DNA of 64,000 bases from Microbacterium proteolyticum. Its GTDB lineage: Bacteria > Actinomycetota > Actinomycetes > Actinomycetales > Microbacteriaceae. This document shows, one piece after another, positions 37,491-45,930 of the stretch; position 1 is the stretch's first letter; every line of letters begins with the position of its first letter. Location: NCBI RefSeq assembly GCF_030818075.1, contig NZ_JAUSZZ010000001.1:1054001-1118000 (forward strand), read 5' to 3'. The notes beneath the pieces were generated by a model. That model made no database searches. It was given only the letters and a program-made list of their open reading frames with translations, and had not been told where the DNA came from. The position numbers and the translations under genes are program-made.

Positions 37491-38828
37491 GTGCACGTGG
37501 TGATGTTCGCCGATCAGCACCTCGAGTCGCTCGGCGGCGCGCAGGTGTCGATGCGACTTCAGAAGCGGTTCCTCGAACGGGCGGGGCACGTGGTCACGGT
37601 GGTCGCGCCCCGGCTGCACCGCGACGCACCTGAAGACCCCGCCTACCTCGACCTCCCCTCGCTCGCCATCACCCCCGATCGCGAGTACGCCCTCTCCTGG
37701 CCCGGTGCCCGCACCGACCGGTTCGTGGATGCCGAGATGGCCACGCGCCTGCCCGCTGACGTCGTGCACGTGCAGGGTGACTTCTGGGGCGCCTTCGTCG
37801 GGCACCGGTACGCGGCTCGGCACGGCCTGCCCGTCGTTCACACGATGCACAACCGGGTCGATGTCGGCATCCAGGCGACGGCGCCGTTTCCCGGTCTGGT
37901 GCTCCGCGTGCTCAACGCGTGGGCCCGACGCGCGTTGCGCGACGCCGCGCGGTCGCGGGGCGGGTCTCGGGATGCCGCGGGGGCGACGCACGATGCTCGC
38001 ACTGGCGCATCTTCCTCGCAGGAATCCTCCATCGCACTGCGAGCATCGCGCGCTTCTGCGAGAGCCCGAGCCGGCCACGTGCCCGCCGCACCCCCCGGCC
38101 GCAGCAGGTCGGACGGCTGGGCCTACTTGCGACGCCTCGCGGCCCTCTCCCGCGCCGTCACGGCGCCCTCGTCTCACTTCGCGCGCCGCCTCGAGCAGCA
38201 CGGAGTCTCGCCCGCCGTCGACGTGATCTGGAACGGCATCGACGACGACGTGCTCGATGGCGTCCTCGCCGCGGGGCGGTCCGCGCGCAGACCCGGACCG
38301 CCGCGCTTCGTGTGGCTCGGACGCATGAGCCCCGAGAAGCGACTGATGCCGTTCTTGGGGGCCGTGGCGGAGTCGGGTATCGCGGCCGAGGTCGAGATCA
38401 TCGGCGGGGGCGGCCAGCTCCGGGCAGCTCAGCGATTCGTCGAGCGCCACGCGTCCGCGGCATCCGTGACCTTCGCCGGTCGGCTGCCCTACGCCGAGAC
38501 CCTTCGTCGGATCGCCGACGCCGACGCCGTGGTGCAGACCTCCATCGGCTTCGAGACGCAGGGCATGACGGTGTTCGAGGCCGCCTCGCTCGGCACCCCC
38601 GCCGTCGTCAGCGATCCCGATATCGCCGCCGAGCTGGGCTCGGGGATCTGGGCGGTGGCGGATGCCACGGTGCCCGCGCTCGCAGAGACGCTGCGTCGCG
38701 CGGCATCCGACATCACCGCCGGCGCGGCCGTCGCACCCGACCCGACCATCGCCGAGCGTTTCCGGCAGTCGTCGCGAACGGCCGCGATGATCGAGGTCTA
38801 CGAACGCGTCGCCGCCGCCGGACGCTGA
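37491..38828 (+). CDS. GT4-family glycosyltransferase with variable insert
   Basis: The 445-residue GT-B enzyme has an N-terminal acceptor domain (MFADQHLESLGGAQVSMRLQKRFLE, DVVHVQGDFWGAFVGHRYA). The C-terminal donor domain has FVWLGRMSPEKRLMPFLGAV, TFAGRLPYAETLRRIADAD and FETQGMTVFEAASLGTPAV. Residues ~145-200 form a Ser/Arg/Ala-rich stretch unlike the rest, encoded around an 11-bp inverted repeat (37991-38001 / 38038-38048). The GTG lies 4 nt after the preceding GT stop. Substrate unknown. Confidence 0.85.
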   Translation: MHVVMFADQHLESLGGAQVSMRLQKRFLERAGHVVTVVAPRLHRDAPEDPAYLDLPSLAITPDREYALSWPGARTDRFVDAEMATRLPADVVHVQGDFWGAFVGHRYAARHGLPVVHTMHNRVDVGIQATAPFPGLVLRVLNAWARRALRDAARSRGGSRDAAGATHDARTGASSSQESSIALRASRASARARAGHVPAAPPGRSRSDGWAYLRRLAALSRAVTAPSSHFARRLEQHGVSPAVDVIWNGIDDDVLDGVLAAGRSARRPGPPRFVWLGRMSPEKRLMPFLGAVAESGIAAEVEIIGGGGQLRAAQRFVERHASAASVTFAGRLPYAETLRRIADADAVVQTSIGFETQGMTVFEAASLGTPAVVSDPDIAAELGSGIWAVADATVPALAETLRRAASDITAGAAVAPDPTIAERFRQSSRTAAMIEVYERVAAAGR

Positions 38829-38852
38829 GGGCGCGCCGGCGGCGGCAGCGGT

Positions 38853-39110
38853 TCAGTCGGCGGTGACGATCCGCAGCGGCGCCGTCATCGGAGCCGCCGA
38901 CGGTGCGCCCAGGTTCAGCGTCGGGCGCGCTGCCTCCGCGGCGGGCGCTGCGCCGACGGTTGCTGCGCGCGACGGTGCCGACCGGTCCTCGACGGAGGCC
39001 ACTCGGGCCGGATCGGTGGGGATCCGACTGTACCCGTCGGTGCGGATGAGCCACACCGTCCCGACGATGCCGGCGAGGGACAGGATGCCAAGAGCGATGA
39101 AGTAAGCCAT
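38853..39110 (-). CDS. Small single-pass membrane protein
   Basis: The 85-residue protein has one N-terminal membrane helix (YFIALGILSLAGIVGTVWLI, residues ~3-22). A Thr/Asp segment and a disordered Ala/Pro-rich tail follow. TAGTTT lies 7 nt before the ATG on the minus strand, predicting a leaderless mRNA. It is convergent with the glycosyltransferase gene. Function unknown. Confidence 0.65.
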   Translation of the reverse strand: MAYFIALGILSLAGIVGTVWLIRTDGYSRIPTDPARVASVEDRSAPSRAATVGAAPAAEAARPTLNLGAPSAAPMTAPLRIVTAD

Positions 39111-39197
39111 GGCAGGAAAACTACGGGTAGAGGAATGGTGCCCGCGAGTGGCATGATGGACACCAGTCAACAGATTCCTGCCACACCGGAGGTCCGC

Positions 39198-40208
39198 ATG
39201 CGCTCGGTCGCCGTCGTCATCCAGCCGGGGTTCGCCCCGTTCGAGTTCGGTCTCGCGTGCGAGGCGTTCGGCCTCGATCGCAGCGACGACGGCATCCCGA
39301 ACTTCGACTTCCGTATCGTCGCGCCCGACCCCGGCGTCGTCCCCTCGAACATCGGCTTCTCGGTCAACGTCGAGCACGGTCTGGACGCGGCGGCCGATGT
39401 CGACATCCTGGTGCTCGCACCCATTCCCCGCTCGTCGTGGGGATCCGTCGACCCGCGTGTGACCGACCTCGTCCGCGCGGCGCACGCGCGTGGTGCCTGG
39501 CTGCTCAGCGTGTGCAGTGGGTCGTTCGTGATCGCGGCATCCGGAGTCCTCAACGGCAAGCGGGGCACCACGCACTGGCGCTACGCCGACGTCATGGCGC
39601 GGATGTATCCCGAGATCGAGGTCGATCCCGACGTGCTCTATGTGCAGTCGGGCAACATCATCACGAGCGCGGGCACGGCGGCGGGTCTCGACGCCTGCCT
39701 TCACCTGTTGCGTCAGGAGCTCGGTTCCGAACTCACCAACCGCATCGCCCGCCGCATGGTCGTGGCCCCGCAGCGCGATGGGGGGCAGGCGCAATTCATC
39801 GCCTCGCCCATCCCGATCGACTCCTCGCTCTCGCTCGCTCCGGTCACCGAATGGATGCTGCAGAACCTGGATGCCGAGCTCTCGGTCGAGCGGCTCGCGG
39901 CGCGCGCCCACATGTCGCCGCGCACCTTCGCCCGCCGTTTCAAGGCCGACCTCGGGGCCACGCCCGCAGCCTGGCTCGCGCGACAGCGGCTGCTGCACGC
40001 CCAGCGCCTTCTTGAGGAGACGGATCTCGGCCTCGACCGCATCGCGTCGGAGTGCGGCTTCGGATCCGCGGCGGTGCTGCGGCAGAACTTCGCCCGCGTG
40101 ATGGGCCTGACCCCGACGGCGTACCGCGCCCGGTTCTCGTGCACGGGGCCGGCGGAGGTGGCATCCGTCGCTCCCGTCGTCACCGCGGTCGAGCCGGTGC
40201 CCGCCTGA
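39198..40208 (+). CDS. GlxA-family regulator (DJ-1/PfpI plus AraC domains)
   Basis: The 336-residue protein has an N-terminal DJ-1/PfpI-like domain (1-~185). It contains LLSVCSGSFVIAASGVLNGKRGTTHW with the family's nucleophile-elbow Cys. A C-terminal AraC/XylS double helix-turn-helix follows (LSVERLAARAHMSPRTFARRFKADLG, LGLDRIASECGFGSAAVLRQNFARVMGLTP). Such proteins regulate amino-acid or amine catabolic genes on sensing a ligand. No target is obvious here. ATG 39198 is chosen because GGAGG lies 6 nt upstream. In-frame ATGs at 39153 and earlier are possible. Confidence 0.88.
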   Translation: MRSVAVVIQPGFAPFEFGLACEAFGLDRSDDGIPNFDFRIVAPDPGVVPSNIGFSVNVEHGLDAAADVDILVLAPIPRSSWGSVDPRVTDLVRAAHARGAWLLSVCSGSFVIAASGVLNGKRGTTHWRYADVMARMYPEIEVDPDVLYVQSGNIITSAGTAAGLDACLHLLRQELGSELTNRIARRMVVAPQRDGGQAQFIASPIPIDSSLSLAPVTEWMLQNLDAELSVERLAARAHMSPRTFARRFKADLGATPAAWLARQRLLHAQRLLEETDLGLDRIASECGFGSAAVLRQNFARVMGLTPTAYRARFSCTGPAEVASVAPVVTAVEPVPA

Positions 40209-41016
40209 CGGGGACTTCGGCCGCGGCCGGCGGTGACCGCGGCGGCGCCCGCTTGACCCGGACGCTGGCCCCGCCCGCGCGGCCCGGGCCGGCGCGCTGC
40301 GTCGGCCCGCCGGTCTGCTGCGCCGGCCCGGCCGGTCCGCTGCGTCGGTGGTGCGCGGAGTCGGCGGTGCGCTGCGCTGCGGAGGCGGTGCGATGACTCG
40401 GCGGCGCGCCGAGATCACGTGATCGGGTCGAGGCGACACGGCGGGAGGTGTGAACTCGGCCAGAACGTGTGATTTCGGCGTTCGGGCAGCCGTCGCCGCC
40501 ACGGCGGCGGCGCATGGGGTCCGCGACGAGGCCTGATGCTCCGGCATGGTGGGGCCCCGAGAGCACGCGATCGGGCCGAGATCACGGGGTTGGGCGGGTG
40601 GATTCAGCCAGAACACGTGATCTCGTCCCTTGCGGCCTCGCACTGAACGCGGCGACCCGGCGGGAACACCGCGCCGCAGCAACGCCTCGGTCCGCGCCCG
40701 CAGCTTCGCGCTGCAGCAATGCCTCGGCCCGCGCCCGCGGCGTCCCGCCGCCGCTTCGCGCTGCACGGTCCCGCTGCGGCTTCGCGCTGCAGCGTCCCGT
40801 CGCGGCTTCGCGCCGCGGGTTCCGGTCGCAGCGTCGCGCCGCAGGGTCCCGCCGCCGCGTACCGCCGCCGCGTACAGCCGCCGTGTCCCGCCGCAACTTC
40901 GCACCGCGGCTTCGTACCGCCCCAGCTTCGCACCGCGGCTTCGCCCCGCCTCGCGCGCCCAACGCCAGCCGCCGCGGCACAGCTCCTCCGCGGTGGCGTC
41001 GAGCCCCCGGCATCCA
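40209..41016. repeat. Gene-free region upstream of clpB with palindromes and degenerate repeats
   Basis: No gene is credible here. Two copies of the GAGATCAC/GTGATTTCG palindromic element lie at about 40408-40480 and 40556-40630. From about 40650 to 40985 a degenerate C-rich tandem repeat follows, built on CTTCGCGCTGCAGC and CTTCGCACCGCGG-type units. It keeps long open frames on both strands by composition only. Confidence 0.6.
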
Positions 41017-41045
41017 TTGCCTTCCCTGCCGCGCCGAGGTAAACT
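41017..41045 (+). promoter_or_regulatory. clpB promoter
   Basis: TTGCCT (41017-41022) and TAAACT (41040-41045) are separated by 17 bp. The HAIR operator begins inside the -10 box, an ideal place for HspR repression. Confidence 0.65.
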
Positions 41046-41064
41046 TGAGTCAACGCCGCTCAAG
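41044..41064 (+). promoter_or_regulatory. HspR operator (HAIR) of clpB
   Basis: CTTGAGT-N7-GCTCAAG (41044-41064) matches the HAIR consensus with a single difference. The clpB ATG lies 37 nt downstream, and hspR is encoded at 30586. Confidence 0.88.
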
Positions 41065-41101
41065 TTTTGAGCACAAAGCGAAGAGACTTCCAGGAGAACG
41101 C

Positions 41102-43299
41102 ATGAACGCCACACAACAGCCGGGACAGGAGGACGCGCGGAGCGCCCTCGAGCAGTTCGGCATCAACCTCACCGACCGGGCCCGTCAGGGCAAGCTCGAC
41201 CCCGTGATCGGGCGTGACGGAGAGATCCGCCGCGTCAGCCAGGTGCTCACCCGCCGCACCAAGAACAACCCCGTGCTCATCGGCGAGCCCGGCGTCGGCA
41301 AGACCGCCGTCGTCGAGGGCCTCGCCCAGCGCATCGTCGCGGGCGATGTCGCCGAGAGCCTCAAGAACAAAGAGCTCGTGTCGCTCGACATCTCGGCGCT
41401 CGTCGCCGGTGCCATGTACCGCGGCCAGTTCGAGGAGCGCCTCAAGAGCGTTCTGAAGGAGATCACCGAGTCCGACGGACGCGTCATCACGTTCATCGAC
41501 GAACTCCACGTGCTGATGGGCGCGGGCGGCGGCGAGGGCTCGGTCGCGGCATCCAACATGCTCAAGCCCATGCTCGCCCGCGGCGAGCTGCGCCTCATCG
41601 GCGCGACCACGCTCGACGAGTACCGCGAGTTCATCGAGAAGGATGCCGCGCTCGAGCGCCGCTTCCAGCAGGTCTACGTCGGTGAGCCTTCCGTCGAAGA
41701 CACCGTCGCCATCCTCCGCGGCCTCAAGGAGCGGTACGAAGCGCACCACAAGGTCGCCATCGCCGACGCGGCGCTGGTGGCCGCGGCATCCCTGTCCAAC
41801 CGGTACATCCCCGCGCGTCAGCTGCCCGACAAGGCCATCGACCTGATCGACGAGGCCGCGTCGCGCCTGCGCATGGAGATCGACTCCGCGCCCCTCGAGA
41901 TCGACGAGCTGCGGCGGCACGTCGACCGGCTCAAGCTCGAAGAGCTGGCGCTGAAGAAGGAGAAGGACGACGCGTCGAAGGAGCGCCTCGCCGCGCTCCG
42001 CGAGACCCTCGCGGCCGAACAGGCCAAGCTCGACGAACTGCAGGCCCGGTGGGAGCGGGAGCGCGCGTCGCTCAACCGCGTCGGTGACCTGAAGACCCGG
42101 CTCGATGCCGCTCGCGTGGATGCCGAGCGGGCCCAGCGCGAGGGCAACCTCGAGCGCGCCTCGCGGCTGCTCTATGCCGAAATCCCGGCGCTCGAACGCG
42201 AACTCATGACGGCCGAGCGCGAAGAGCCGGCCGGGGACCGCATGGTCAACGACCAGGTGACCGATGAGGACATCGCCGCGGTCATCGCCGCCTGGACCGG
42301 CATCCCGGTCGGACGCTTGCTGCAGGGCGAGACCGAGAAGCTGCTGCACCTCGAGCGCGAGCTCGGCAAGCGGCTGATCGGACAGAAGGATGCCGTGAAA
42401 GCGGTGTCGGATGCCGTCCGCCGCTCGCGCGCGGGCATCAGCGACCCGAACCGCCCGGTCGGCTCCTTCCTCTTCCTCGGCCCCACGGGTGTCGGCAAGA
42501 CCGAGCTGGCGAAGTCGCTCGCGGACTTCCTCTTCGACGACGAGCACGCCATGGTGCGCATCGACATGTCGGAGTACGGCGAGAAGCACTCGGTCTCGCG
42601 GCTGGTCGGTGCCCCTCCGGGCTACATCGGCTACGAGGCCGGTGGCCAGCTCACCGAGGCCGTGCGCCGGCGCCCGTACAGCGTCGTCCTGCTCGACGAG
42701 GTCGAGAAGGCGCACCCCGAGGTGTTCGATGTGCTGCTGCAGGTCATGGACGACGGGCGACTGACCGACGGCCAGGGCCGCACGGTCGACTTCACGAACG
42801 TCATCCTGATCCTGACCTCGAACCTCGGATCGCCGATCCTCATCGACCCGACGCTGTCGATGGATGCCAAACGCGAGCAGGTGCAGGCCCTCGTGCGCCA
42901 GGCCTTCAAGCCGGAGTTCGTGAACCGTCTCGATGACATCGTGATTTTCCAGGCCCTCAGCCAGGACGACCTCGCTCAAATCGTCGAGCTCGCGGTCGAC
43001 GCCCTGCACAAGCGCGGCTGCGCGAGCGCCGGCTGACGCTCGCGGTCACCCCCGACGCCCGCTCGTGGCTGTCCGAGCGCGGCTACGACCCGGTGTACGG
43101 CGCCCGACCGCTGCGCCGACTCATCCAGTCGGAGATCCAGGACCGCCTCGCCATGGCGATCCTCGCCGGAACGGTGCGCGACGGCGACGTCGTGCGGGTG
43201 GACGTGGCCAGCGACGGCGACTCGCTCATGCTCGTGAGCACGGGCCCGGCGGCGGCAGAGCCGGACGACGACGTGATCGAGGCGGAGATCGTCGAGTAA
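41102..43299 (+). pseudogene. clpB: ATP-dependent disaggregase ClpB, frameshifted near the 3' end
   Basis: About 731 residues with two AAA+ modules: Walker A GEPGVGKT (61-68) and GPTGVGKT, and a coiled-coil M domain ([27 protein letters not shown]). The usual N-terminal Clp_N domain (~145 aa) is absent. With DnaK it resolves aggregates. The frame stops at 43036 after HKRGCASAG. The family continues in another frame as [29 protein letters not shown] to 43299. Deleting two bases in the CGCG at 43013-43016 restores [13 protein letters not shown]. This conserved gene is therefore probably intact in the organism. Start ATG with AGGAGA upstream. Confidence 0.88.
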
Positions 43300-43310
43300 G
43301 CCCGGTCGAG

Positions 43311-43345
43311 AGGGGGATGCCGAGCGGTGGGCGTGGCATCCCCCT
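43311..43345 (+). terminator. clpB terminator
   Basis: AGGGGGATGCC (43311-43321) and GGCATCCCCCT (43335-43345) form an 11-bp stem followed by TTCTGTGT, 12 nt after the clpB stop. Confidence 0.75.
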
Positions 43346-43529
43346 TTCTGTGTGCGCGGTTTCGGCGCCAGCGCTCTCTGTGCGCGCGGGTTTCGGCGCC
43401 AGCGCTCTCGGTTTGCGCGGGGTCGGTGCCAGCGCTCCGGGGTGGAGCTGCGATGTCCCGCATGAGCGGCCCCTTCGGGCGAACACCGCGGCGTGACCGC
43501 CGTCGACGCTGCGATCCGCGGTGCCCGGT

Positions 43530-43598
43530 CGCATAAACACGATCGGTGCGCGGAAACACGGTGTGCGCGTGTTTCCGCGCACCGATCGTGTTTATGCG
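43530..43598. repeat. Perfect 31-bp inverted repeat with 7-nt loop
   Basis: The left arm 43530-43560 (starting CGCATAAACACGATCGGTGC) is the exact reverse complement of 43568-43598, with loop GTGTGCG. Its core ACACGATCG / CGATCGTGT resembles the dispersed GATCGTGTGATCTC elements of other intergenic regions. Confidence 0.85.
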
Positions 43599-43731
43599 TG
43601 ACGCTGGGGCCGCCGCTTCGACGTCGCGCGGCTCCGGGCACGAACCGGCCCCGGCGAAACGCGCCGCAGAAAGACGACTGCCCCGGCAGGCAGCCGGTGA
43701 GGGCGCCCGCCGGGGCAGGGGGAGATGCGGC

Positions 43732-44316
43732 TTACTCGTCGACGAGCAGCGACTCCGCGACCGCGCGGCGCTCGCGGGGGGCGAGCTCGCGCTGACGCAG
43801 GCCCTCCTCCGCGGCGTCGACGTCGCCCAGGGCGCCGACGGCGATGACCGTCACGGGGACGAAACGTGCGTCGACGTCGAAGGCGGCGCGGAGGTCATCG
43901 GCGACGAAGCCGCCCATCTGGTGCGTCGCGAGACCACCGGCGTGCGCCTGGACGGTGAAGTGACCGACGGCCTGACCGGTGTCGTACAGCGCCCAGGTGC
44001 GAGCCTCGCCGTCGGCGGTCTCGGTCTCGGCCAGCGCGACCACGAGGGCACCGGCGTTGGGGGCCCACGCCTGGTTGAAGCCCATCAGCGCGGAGACGAT
44101 GCGGCCGAATGCCTCCGATCCCCGGCGGGCGACGATGAAGCGCCACGGCTGGTAGTTCATGCCGGACGGCGCCCAGCGGGCGGCCTCGAGGGCCGAACGC
44201 AGCGCTTCCTCGTCGATGGGGGTCTCGGGGTCGAAGACGCGGGTGCTCCAACGCTCGGCGAGCACGTCGAGGATGGGGGCGTCGGTGCGGGCGGTGCGGT
44301 CGAGGACGAGGGACAT
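43732..44316 (-). CDS. Nitroreductase-family protein
   Basis: The 194-residue FMN-dependent nitroreductase-like enzyme has RWSTRVFDPETPIDEEALRSALEAARWAPSGMNYQPWRFIV with the FMN-phosphate contacts, and GLATHQMGGF in the second half. It probably reduces nitro-compounds, quinones or flavin using NAD(P)H. The physiological substrate is unknown. The ATG at 44316 is preceded by AGGAGT. The ORF extends upstream only in poorly conserved sequence. Confidence 0.88.
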   Translation of the reverse strand: MSLVLDRTARTDAPILDVLAERWSTRVFDPETPIDEEALRSALEAARWAPSGMNYQPWRFIVARRGSEAFGRIVSALMGFNQAWAPNAGALVVALAETETADGEARTWALYDTGQAVGHFTVQAHAGGLATHQMGGFVADDLRAAFDVDARFVPVTVIAVGALGDVDAAEEGLRQRELAPRERRAVAESLLVDE

Positions 44317-44457
44317 GGGTACTCCTGAGAACGAGAACTGAGCCGGGGCGCCGTTGACCCGAACCACTGAACGCGCATCGTCGGCGGGATGTTCCCGTGT
44401 GACCTTATGCGTCGCCGATGACAGGGCCTCCGAAGTGTTGGGCCCGCGGCATCCGCC

Positions 44458-45819
44458 TCATGCGCTCCAGGACGCCGGCCCGGCACTTCCCGCCGGGTAC
44501 TCGTCGAGCGGCACCTCGTTCTTGCGCCACGCGTCGATGACCGGCTGCACGATCCGCCAGCACTGCTCGGCGGCATCCCCGCGCACGGCGAGCATGGCGT
44601 CGCCGTCCAGGATGCCGGACAGCACTTCGCCGTACGCCTTGAGCGAGCCCTCACCAAGGTCGGCGGCGAGGGTCACGCGTTCGAGTTCGAGGGGGTCGTC
44701 GGCGCCGTTGACGTTCAGGCCGAGGCTCATCGTGTCGGGGCCGAGCGAGAACACCAACTCGGTCGGCTCGCTCTCGCCGCTGAAACCACCGGGGAGATGG
44801 CGCACCGGCTGGAACGTCACCGTGACCGCGCGGTGGCCGGAGCTCAGCGCCTTGCCGGAACGCAGCGTGATCGGCACACCCTGCCAGCGCGTGTTGCGCA
44901 CCTCCACCGTCATCTCGGCGAGCGTCTCGGTGCCGCGCGAGGGGTCGACGCCGGGTTCGTCGACGTACGAGGGGAAGTGGCGCTCGCCGACGTCGCCCGC
45001 GGTGTAGCGGGCGCGGCGAGAATTGCGCACCGGATCGTCGTCGCGCACGTGCGTGGCGCGCAGCACCGCCGACGTGGCGTCGCGCAGATCGAGCTGGGTG
45101 AGGGATGCCGGGGGCTCCATGGTCACGAAGGCCATCACCTGCAGCAAGTGGCTCTGGATCATGTCGACGAGAGCACCGGCGCCGTCGTAATAGCCGGCCC
45201 GGCCCTCGAGGCCGAGCGGTTCGGGATAGTCGATCTCGACCGAGGCGATGTCGTCGGCCGACCAGACGCTCTCGAGGAGGCGGTTGGCGAAGCGCGCGCC
45301 GAGGAGGTTCAGCACGGTGGAGCGCCCCAGGAAGTGGTCGATCCGGAACACCTGGTCTTCGGGCACGAGCTTCGCCAGCTGCTGGTTGAGGCGGTGGGCG
45401 CTGGCCTCGTCGGTGCCGAACGGCTTCTCGAGGGCGAGGACGGTGCCGGCGGGGATGGTGACGTCGCTGAGCGCCAGACAGGACTTCTCGGCGACGGCCG
45501 GGGGAACGGCGAAGTACAGCGCCGGCCGCCCCTCGGCGTCGTCGAGGAGCTTCTGCAGGTCGGCCGGCTTCGTGATGTCGGCTTTCGAATAGGTGGTCTC
45601 CGACACCGCGGCGAAGGCGGCTTCGGCATCCGTCGTCTGGAACGACTTCTGCACCACCTCGCGCCAGTGCTCGTCGGTCCAGTCCTCCATGCCCGCGCCG
45701 TGCAGGCGCACGGTGCGACCGGGCTCACGGGTCAGCAGCTGGCCCAGAGCCGGGAGGAGCAGTCGCGAGGTGAGGTCGCCCGAGGCGCCCAGGATGATGA
45801 GGGTCGTGTCCGCGGCCAT
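44458..45819 (-). CDS. zwf: Glucose-6-phosphate dehydrogenase
   Basis: The 453-residue enzyme has an N-terminal NADP fold (LIILGASGDLTSRLLLPAL), the substrate site RIDHFLGRSTVLNLL with the catalytic His, EKPFGTD, and MIQSHLLQVMAFVTMEPP. It oxidises glucose-6-phosphate to the lactone in the oxidative pentose-phosphate pathway and supplies NADPH. It is shorter than most G6PDs (~490-510), mainly at the C-terminus. TACGGT 6 nt before the ATG indicates a leaderless mRNA. It is divergent from the GH15 gene. Confidence 0.93.
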   Translation of the reverse strand: MAADTTLIILGASGDLTSRLLLPALGQLLTREPGRTVRLHGAGMEDWTDEHWREVVQKSFQTTDAEAAFAAVSETTYSKADITKPADLQKLLDDAEGRPALYFAVPPAVAEKSCLALSDVTIPAGTVLALEKPFGTDEASAHRLNQQLAKLVPEDQVFRIDHFLGRSTVLNLLGARFANRLLESVWSADDIASVEIDYPEPLGLEGRAGYYDGAGALVDMIQSHLLQVMAFVTMEPPASLTQLDLRDATSAVLRATHVRDDDPVRNSRRARYTAGDVGERHFPSYVDEPGVDPSRGTETLAEMTVEVRNTRWQGVPITLRSGKALSSGHRAVTVTFQPVRHLPGGFSGESEPTELVFSLGPDTMSLGLNVNGADDPLELERVTLAADLGEGSLKAYGEVLSGILDGDAMLAVRGDAAEQCWRIVQPVIDAWRKNEVPLDEYPAGSAGPASWSA

Positions 45820-45825
45820 GCCGAC

Positions 45826-45847
45826 ACCGTATCGCCCCCCTCCGACG
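45826..45847 (-). promoter_or_regulatory. CGTCGG-N10-TACGGT promoter of zwf
   Basis: On the minus strand CGTCGG (45847-45842) precedes TACGGT (45831-45826) by 10 nt, and the ATG at 45819 lies 6 nt beyond it. Confidence 0.45.
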
Positions 45848-45902
45848 TCGCCTCACCCTTGCGGATGACCGAAGGATGCCCCTAAGAAACGCGGAGCTTC
45901 GA

Positions 45903-45924
45903 TGTCGGTGCCCTCTGCCACAAT
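45903..45924 (+). promoter_or_regulatory. TGTCGG-N10-CACAAT promoter of the GH15 gene
   Basis: TGTCGG (45903-45908) and CACAAT (45919-45924) are separated by 10 nt. The GTG at 45931 lies 6 nt after the -10, so the transcript should be leaderless. Confidence 0.5.
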
Positions 45925-45930
45925 CCGAGG

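Larger units (their letters stand above)
43300..43731. other. Gene-free region between clpB and nitroreductase
   Basis: The region contains a terminator (43311-43345), three ~29-bp direct repeats (43351-43438) around TTCGGCGCCAGCGCTCT, and a perfect 31-bp inverted repeat (43530-43598). No gene is seen. Confidence 0.6.

Noticed and set aside
40469..41101. Long N-terminal extension of ClpB in the same open frame
   Set aside because: The stretch is Arg/Ala/Ser-rich repeat translation upstream of the HAIR promoter. The ATG at 41102 follows AGGAGA and begins the conserved protein.
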